From TMED14 sp041179465 (GTDB lineage: Bacteria > Bacteroidota > Bacteroidia > Flavobacteriales > Schleiferiaceae), in the NCBI GenBank assembly GCA_041179465.1, contig JBEGTJ010000056.1, positions 1 to 10,564 of the forward strand: a DNA stretch of 10,564 nucleotides, given 5' to 3'. This document shows positions 6,452 through 10,564 of the stretch, in pieces. The position numbers were made by a program, and so were the translations under genes. Numbering within the stretch: the first letter of the stretch is position 1; every line of letters begins with the position of its first letter. The notes under the pieces were generated by a model. That model saw only the letters and a program-made list of their open reading frames with translations. It was not told where the DNA came from and searched no databases.

Positions 6452-9019
6452 ATGGACAACCTTACCTTAAAAACGCAATCCGCCCTGCAGGCCGCGCAGC
6501 AGCGCGCCCTGACCCTGGGGCATCAAGCCGTCGATACGGCGCACGTGTTTCTCGGAGCCCTCGAGGCCGACCGCTCGTTTACCGAAGACCTGCTCCGGCG
6601 GGCCGGACTCGCTCCCGAAATCATTCAGCGAACGGCCGAGGCCCAGCTCCAGTCCCAGGGGCGGGTCGAAGGGGGCGAAACCTATTTCAGCCGGGCCGTG
6701 CAAACGAGCCTTTCCCAAGCCGCCGCGGCCGCCAAGAAGTTTGGCGACGAATACGTCAGCTTGGAATTCCTCCTCCTCGGCCTGGGCATGGCGCAGGACG
6801 CCATGGGCCAAGCACTGCGGGACGCCGGATTCCGCGAAAAAGAGTTTATGGACGTGGTCAGCCAACTTCGCCAGGGACGAAAGGCCCAGTCCGCGTCGGC
6901 CGAAGGCAGCTACCAAGCCCTAAAGAAGTATGCCGTGGACCTCAACGAGCGCGCCGAGGCAGGCAAACTCGACCCGGTGATTGGGCGCGACGACGAAATC
7001 CGTCGCGTACTTCAGATTCTTTCGCGGCGAACCAAAAACAACCCGGTGCTGGTCGGCGAGCCGGGGGTCGGAAAAACAGCCATTGCCGAAGGACTCGCCC
7101 ACCGCATCGTTCGGGGCGACGTGCCTGAAAACCTTCAGGGCAAAAAGATTTTTTCGCTCGACATGGGCGCCCTGATCGCCGGAGCCAAGTACAAGGGCGA
7201 GTTCGAGGAGCGACTGAAGTCGGTAGTCCACGAGGTCATTTCGGCCGAAGGCGACCTCATTCTGTTCATCGACGAAATCCACACCTTGGTGGGCGCGGGC
7301 GGCGGCGAAGGGGCCATGGACGCGGCCAACATCCTGAAACCCGCCCTTGCCCGGGGCGAGCTTCGCTGCGTGGGCGCCACGACGTTGAACGAGTTCCAGA
7401 AGTACTTTGAAAAGGACAAAGCCCTCGAGCGCCGCTTTCAGAAGGTGCTCGTCGAAGAGCCCGACACCGAAGCTTCGATTGCCATTTTGCGCGGAATCAA
7501 GGAGAAGTACGAAGGGCACCACAAGGTCCGCATCAAGGACGAGGCCGTCGTGCAGTCGGTCCTTTTGAGCCAGCGCTACATTTCGGACCGCTTTTTGCCC
7601 GACAAGGCGATTGACTTGATGGACGAGGCGGCGTCGAAACTCCGCCTTGAAATCAATTCCAAGCCCGAAGAGCTCGACGACCTCGACCGCAAAATCATTC
7701 AGCTCGAAATCGAACGCGAAGCGATTCAGCGCGAAGACGACCCCAAACGGTTAAACCTGCTGAAGCAGGAACTGGCGAGCCTCAACGAAAAGCGCACCGC
7801 GCTTGGGGCGCAATGGTCCGCCGAAAAGGAGGCTGTCGAGCGCATTCAGCGGGCCAAAGAAGACGTAGAACGCCTCAAGCTCGAAGCGGAACAGTCCGAG
7901 CGCAACGGCGACTACGCCAAGGTGGCTGAAATTCGGTACGGAAAATTAGCTGCCGCCGAACAGTCCATTGCCGACGGCCTTGCGGCGCTCGACGGCCTTC
8001 GGGCCGACCGCCGCGCGATGGTGCAAGAAGAGGTGGGCGCTGAAGACATCGCTGAAGTCGTGTCGCGTTGGACGGGAATTCCGGTCAGCAAAATGCTCGA
8101 AAGCGAGCGGAGCAAACTCCTGCGGCTCGAAGACGAGCTCCACCGCCGTGTGGTCGGTCAAGACGAGGCCATCGAAGCCGTTTCTGATGCGCTGCGCCGC
8201 GCCCGCGCCGGACTCGGCGACCCCAAGCGGCCCATTGGGTCGTTTTTGTTCCTCGGACCCACTGGCGTCGGCAAAACCGAATTAGCCCGAGCTCTGGCCG
8301 AGTTCCTCTTTGACGACGAACAGGCCATGGTGCGCATCGACATGAGCGAATTTCAGGAGCGCCACAGCGTGTCGCGGCTCGTGGGGGCACCTCCGGGGTA
8401 TGTGGGCTACGACGAGGGCGGTCAGCTTACCGAGGCCGTTCGGCGCCGGCCCTACGCGGTGGTGCTGCTCGACGAGATTGAGAAGGCCCACCCCGAGGTG
8501 TTCAATGTGCTGCTCCAAGTGCTCGACGACGGCCGCCTGACCGACGGCAAGGGCCGCACGGTCAATTTCACGCACTCCGTGGTGGTGATGACCAGCAACT
8601 TGGGCTCGGAACTCTTGCTCGACGGCGACGGACCCGAGGCCGTGCAGCAGCTGCTGCGGCAAACCTTGCGCCCCGAGTTTTTGAACCGAATTGACGAGGT
8701 GATCACCTTCCACCCGCTGGGCCAAGACCACGTGCGGAGCATCGTGCAGCTGCAGCTCAAGGAGGTCCAAAAGCGCCTCGCCGACCAGGAAATCACCATC
8801 GAATTCACGCCCGAAGCGGTCGACGCGCTGGCGGCGGAGGGCTTTGATCCGGCGTTTGGGGCGCGTCCGCTCAAGCGCACCGTGCAGCGCCGCATCCTCA
8901 ATGACCTGGCCAAAAAGCTGCTCAGCGGCGAAGTTCAGCGCGACGCGGTGGTGCTCTGCGACGCGGTCGACGGAGCGATTTACTTCACGAACACCCAGTT
9001 GGGCCTCGCACAGGACTAA
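6452..9019 (+). CDS. clpB: ATP-dependent disaggregase ClpB (Hsp100)
   Basis: An 855-residue protein, normal for ClpB, which works as a hexamer with DnaK/DnaJ/GrpE to pull proteins out of aggregates in the cytoplasm. The N-domain is about 1-145 (two Clp-N repeats). NBD1 has Walker A GEPGVGKT at 202-209, Walker B FIDE at D274/E275, the pore loop around AKYKGEFEERL, and arginine fingers in ALERRFQK. The coiled-coil middle domain spans about 397-526 (PEELDDLDRK to LRADRRAMV); its presence separates ClpB from ClpA and ClpC. NBD2 has Walker A GPTGVGKT at 602-609, Walker B LLDEIEKAHP at D674/E675 and pore loop GYVGYDEGG. The C-terminus FDPAFGARPLKRTVQ is intact, and no IGF/IGL-type ClpP-binding loop stood out. 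The 46 bases between the terminator and the ATG show no convincing TAnnTTTG box, CIRCE element or Shine-Dalgarno. Its stop overlaps that of the convergent mltG. Confidence 0.97.
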   Translation: MDNLTLKTQSALQAAQQRALTLGHQAVDTAHVFLGALEADRSFTEDLLRRAGLAPEIIQRTAEAQLQSQGRVEGGETYFSRAVQTSLSQAAAAAKKFGDEYVSLEFLLLGLGMAQDAMGQALRDAGFREKEFMDVVSQLRQGRKAQSASAEGSYQALKKYAVDLNERAEAGKLDPVIGRDDEIRRVLQILSRRTKNNPVLVGEPGVGKTAIAEGLAHRIVRGDVPENLQGKKIFSLDMGALIAGAKYKGEFEERLKSVVHEVISAEGDLILFIDEIHTLVGAGGGEGAMDAANILKPALARGELRCVGATTLNEFQKYFEKDKALERRFQKVLVEEPDTEASIAILRGIKEKYEGHHKVRIKDEAVVQSVLLSQRYISDRFLPDKAIDLMDEAASKLRLEINSKPEELDDLDRKIIQLEIEREAIQREDDPKRLNLLKQELASLNEKRTALGAQWSAEKEAVERIQRAKEDVERLKLEAEQSERNGDYAKVAEIRYGKLAAAEQSIADGLAALDGLRADRRAMVQEEVGAEDIAEVVSRWTGIPVSKMLESERSKLLRLEDELHRRVVGQDEAIEAVSDALRRARAGLGDPKRPIGSFLFLGPTGVGKTELARALAEFLFDDEQAMVRIDMSEFQERHSVSRLVGAPPGYVGYDEGGQLTEAVRRRPYAVVLLDEIEKAHPEVFNVLLQVLDDGRLTDGKGRTVNFTHSVVVMTSNLGSELLLDGDGPEAVQQLLRQTLRPEFLNRIDEVITFHPLGQDHVRSIVQLQLKEVQKRLADQEITIEFTPEAVDALAAEGFDPAFGARPLKRTVQRRILNDLAKKLLSGEVQRDAVVLCDAVDGAIYFTNTQLGLAQD

Positions 9020-10014
9020 CGGGTAATGGCCTTGAGGTAGCGGCTTCGGTTGCGCAAGTGCTCGGCGTAGCTCTTGGAGAAGAGGTGAAAGCCCGGCTTG
9101 GCCGGATTCGCACAGAAAAAAAGTTCGCCGGTGGCGCTCGAGGCGAGCACGCTGTCAATCACGGGCGGATGCACCGTGGCCAAGGGCCCTGGCGGCAAGC
9201 CTTTGTTCCGGTAGGTGTTGTAGGGATGCGCCACCCGCAGCATGGCTCCGGTCACGCGGCGAATGGGCGCGGGCGCGAGTTTGCGGTCCAGCACGGCGTA
9301 CACCACCGTAGGATCCGCTTCCAAGCGTTTGCCCTGCTTCAAACGCGTGAGGTAGACGCCGGCGATGCGCGGCCACTCCTCCGGTTCTTTGGATTCGGCC
9401 TGCACGATGCTGGCGAGCACATACACCTCGTACCGGCTCAGTCCGAGCTGAGCGGCCGCTTGGACGCGGTTGGCGTTCCAGAAGGCGTCGAATTCGCGCC
9501 CCATGCGCTGGGCAACTTCGGCAGCCGTAAGGGAGGCGTACACCTCATAGGTATTGGGCAGGACCGGGACGGTGCTGTCGCCCTGGTACAGCGCGGAATC
9601 GAGCGCCTGCGGAGTTGCAAAAAAAACGTCCGCCACACGCCCGACCACCGCCTCGCGACCTTGGTAGCCTCGAACGGTCAGTTGCCGCGGCGTTTCGTAG
9701 CCCATTTTCAGGCGGCGAAGGGTGCGCCACCATGGTTCGCTGGGCGAAATCTCGTAGTAGCCGCGCGGGACGCCAAAGTTGCCTTGAAGGACCGCCCCGA
9801 AGCGCAAGAGGTTGAGGTGCGCCTCTGGGCTTTGCGACGCCACGCGGTCCAGCACTTCGAGTACCGGCGTTCCGTCCTCAGGTACCGGGATCGCGACGCG
9901 GTTGGGCGAAAAGTCCTGCGACGGCCAAAGTCCCACGACCACCGAGGCTGCGCCGAACACGGCGATCAGCCACCACGGACGGATGCGGCGCGCCGCGCGG
10001 GACTTGCGGCTCAT
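9016..10014 (-). CDS. mltG: Endolytic transglycosylase MltG (YceG-like)
   Basis: A 332-residue inner-membrane lytic transglycosylase that cuts nascent peptidoglycan strands and so sets glycan length and ends their polymerisation. A basic N-terminus is followed by one membrane segment (about 14-30, WWLIAVFGAASVVVGLW), leaving the rest in the periplasm. The catalytic region reads LASIVQAES with the conserved glutamate at E207, then GVYLTRLKQGKRLEADPTVVYA (207-240) and PYNTYRNKGLPPGPLAT (264-280), all hallmarks of the family. The end, NPAKPGFHLFSKSYAEHLRNRSRYL, is also typical. Its ATG overlaps the stop of the acetyltransferase gene by four bases (ATGA on the minus strand, 10011-10014), so it is translationally coupled to it. 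The TAG stop interlocks with the clpB stop on the other strand, leaving no room for a separate terminator. Confidence 0.96.
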   Translation of the reverse strand: MSRKSRAARRIRPWWLIAVFGAASVVVGLWPSQDFSPNRVAIPVPEDGTPVLEVLDRVASQSPEAHLNLLRFGAVLQGNFGVPRGYYEISPSEPWWRTLRRLKMGYETPRQLTVRGYQGREAVVGRVADVFFATPQALDSALYQGDSTVPVLPNTYEVYASLTAAEVAQRMGREFDAFWNANRVQAAAQLGLSRYEVYVLASIVQAESKEPEEWPRIAGVYLTRLKQGKRLEADPTVVYAVLDRKLAPAPIRRVTGAMLRVAHPYNTYRNKGLPPGPLATVHPPVIDSVLASSATGELFFCANPAKPGFHLFSKSYAEHLRNRSRYLKAITR

Positions 10015-10427
10015 GACCGAAGGCGCTGAAAAAGTTGCACGTCGCGAAACTCACGGCCGACCCGGTACCAAGCCCGGAGCACGCCCGAGGATGCGTAGCC
10101 ACTCGCGGCAAACGTGTGGAGGGCGGCCGCATTGTCGGTAAACACTTCGGCATGCAAGCTGCGCAAACCGGCACGCCCGAAGGCCCAGTCCTCCACGAGC
10201 TTGAGTCCCTGACGGCCCAGGCCCTGGCCGCGCATCGAGGGGTCGACCAAAAGGGCGACCTCGGCGCGCTGATGTACGGGCTGGGCGTTGAATACGTCGA
10301 AGAGTCCGAGGGCTCGGCCCGTTTCGCCCGCCAGGACGAAGCGCACCTGTTCCGCCTCCCAAAAGTCTCTATGGGACTCGTCGAGGTAGCGCTTGAGCAC
10401 CGCCCGGCTGTAGGGGGCGATGCGCAA
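10011..10427 (-). CDS. GNAT family N-acetyltransferase, N-terminus missing at a chimeric junction
   Basis: About 138 residues of a Gcn5-related acetyltransferase, which moves an acetyl group from acetyl-CoA to an amine; the substrate is unknown. From about 10425 downwards the protein is convincing: RIAPYSRAVLKRYLDESHRD, EAEQVRFVL, GLFDVF, EVALLVDPSMRGQGLG (acetyl-CoA pyrophosphate loop RGQGLG), then NAAALHTFAASGY and a normal C-terminus. Similar Bacteroidota proteins, as I recall them, have 20-30 more N-terminal residues with a motif of the RALEPxDxxLLYxWENDPxVW type. Here the frame stays open to the window end but encodes nothing like that (LGHAGQLVAGRG...). The possible TTG start at 10427 is therefore an accident, and the true start has been lost. 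The gene is coupled by an ATGA overlap to mltG; as I recall, this order is common in Bacteroidota, often with dapF nearby. Confidence 0.85.
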   Translation of the reverse strand: MRIAPYSRAVLKRYLDESHRDFWEAEQVRFVLAGETGRALGLFDVFNAQPVHQRAEVALLVDPSMRGQGLGRQGLKLVEDWAFGRAGLRSLHAEVFTDNAAALHTFAASGYASSGVLRAWYRVGREFRDVQLFQRLRS

Positions 10428-10430
10428 TCC

Positions 10431-10502
10431 GGCGTCGACGTGGTCGGCTTCCAGGTCGACGCCGCGGCCCGCAACCAGCTGACCTGCGTGGCCCAGGCCG
10501 GC
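10431..10502 (+). other. Probable foreign fragment: part of a von Willebrand A-like domain (chimeric contig end)
   Basis: The plus strand reads GVDVVGFQVDAAARNQLTCV and AQAG, with a G or C at the third position of every codon. The pattern VVGFxVDxxARxQLxCIAxAxGG is familiar from the last strand and helix of VWA domains, commonly in high-GC bacteria. It has no start, no stop and no room for a gene, and it begins exactly where the minus-strand acetyltransferase stops resembling its family. I read it as DNA from another molecule joined during library preparation or assembly. Identification from 24 residues is tentative. Confidence 0.5.
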
Positions 10503-10551
10503 AATTCGATCCCGATCGTTCTGAGGATGTTGTTGAAGTACCCGGACCAGC
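10503..10551. other. Unassigned 49-base piece between the VWA-like fragment and the adapter
   Basis: The VWA-like pattern ends here (a glycine-rich GGxY-type turn would be expected). The plus-strand reading becomes NSIPIVLRMLLKYPDQQ and the third-position GC bias drops. A minus-strand reading in another frame gives GYFNNILRTIGIELP, which also looks plausible as protein. It is too short to assign and may be a third ligated piece. Confidence 0.3.
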
Positions 10552-10564
10552 AGATCGGAAGAGC
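10552..10564 (+). other. Illumina TruSeq adapter remnant
   Basis: The window ends with AGATCGGAAGAGC, identical over 13 bases to the common core of Illumina TruSeq adapters, at the very edge of the sequence. This is an untrimmed library artefact and not genomic DNA. A 13-base perfect match exactly at a contig end is very unlikely by chance. Confidence 0.93.

Noticed and set aside
6433..7128. A 231-codon plus-strand open frame beginning 19 bases before clpB
   Set aside because: It runs in another frame over the clpB N-domain and gives an arginine/proline/glycine-rich translation typical of an out-of-frame reading of GC-rich DNA.
9058..10029. A 323-codon plus-strand open frame opposite mltG
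   Set aside because: mltG on the minus strand has a membrane segment, catalytic glutamate and full family signatures; the plus frame is its shadow.
10425..10427. TTG as a genuine start codon for the acetyltransferase
   Set aside because: It would remove the N-terminal part of the GNAT fold, and it falls right at the point where foreign sequence seems to begin.
9878..10504. A 208-codon minus-strand open frame spanning the acetyltransferase and the contig end
   Set aside because: It is in a different frame from the GNAT motifs, crosses the chimeric junction and reads as serine/threonine/proline-rich low-quality protein.
1..10564. CRISPR arrays, tRNA/rRNA genes, insertion sequences, phage or defence genes
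   Set aside because: I looked for spaced direct repeats, transposase motifs and RNA gene landmarks and saw none; all the main coding regions are accounted for by ordinary cellular genes.

Overview
The window looks like a fragment of a Bacteroidota chromosome, probably from an uncultured Flavobacteriales-like lineage that is rather GC-rich for the phylum. Three things support this. There is a very large secreted protein ending in a type IX secretion (T9SS) sorting domain. A Bacteroidota-type TAnnTTTG promoter element precedes it. Several starts have no visible Shine-Dalgarno sequence. The closest genus cannot be named from sequence reading alone.

Layout: (1) 2-885 and 882-1487 form a tightly packed plus-strand operon: the 3' end of an unrecognised gene, a DnaQ-fold 3'-5' exonuclease with an ExoX-like C-terminal domain, and a fumarylacetoacetate-hydrolase-family enzyme. 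Stop and start codons overlap at both junctions. (2) 1559-6340 is a self-contained unit for a 1593-residue exported protein. It has its own promoter element, an inverted repeat in the leader and a strong intrinsic terminator at 6370-6405. The protein is a signal peptide, five jelly-roll (MAM/reelin-like) modules alternating with Ig-like spacers, and a C-terminal T9SS signal, with no recognisable catalytic domain. It is probably a cell-surface or matrix protein. (3) 6452-9019 encodes the disaggregase ClpB, complete with both ATPase sites. (4) On the minus strand, a GNAT acetyltransferase (incomplete) is translationally coupled to mltG, the endolytic transglycosylase that limits glycan strand length. 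mltG converges on clpB, and the two genes overlap by four bases at their stop codons.

The right end is not trustworthy. The last 13 bases (10552-10564) match the Illumina TruSeq adapter core AGATCGGAAGAGC. The roughly 125 bases before them (from about 10428) do not continue the acetyltransferase; instead they read on the plus strand as a fragment of a von Willebrand A domain with very high GC at third codon positions, then an unassigned piece. I read this as a chimeric, adapter-ended contig or synthetic long read, so the missing N-terminus of the acetyltransferase is an assembly artefact and not biology.

I see no CRISPR array, tRNA, rRNA, insertion sequence, defence cassette or clearly novel multi-gene system here. 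The most biologically interesting object is the large modular T9SS cargo protein; the most practically important observation is the artefactual right end.
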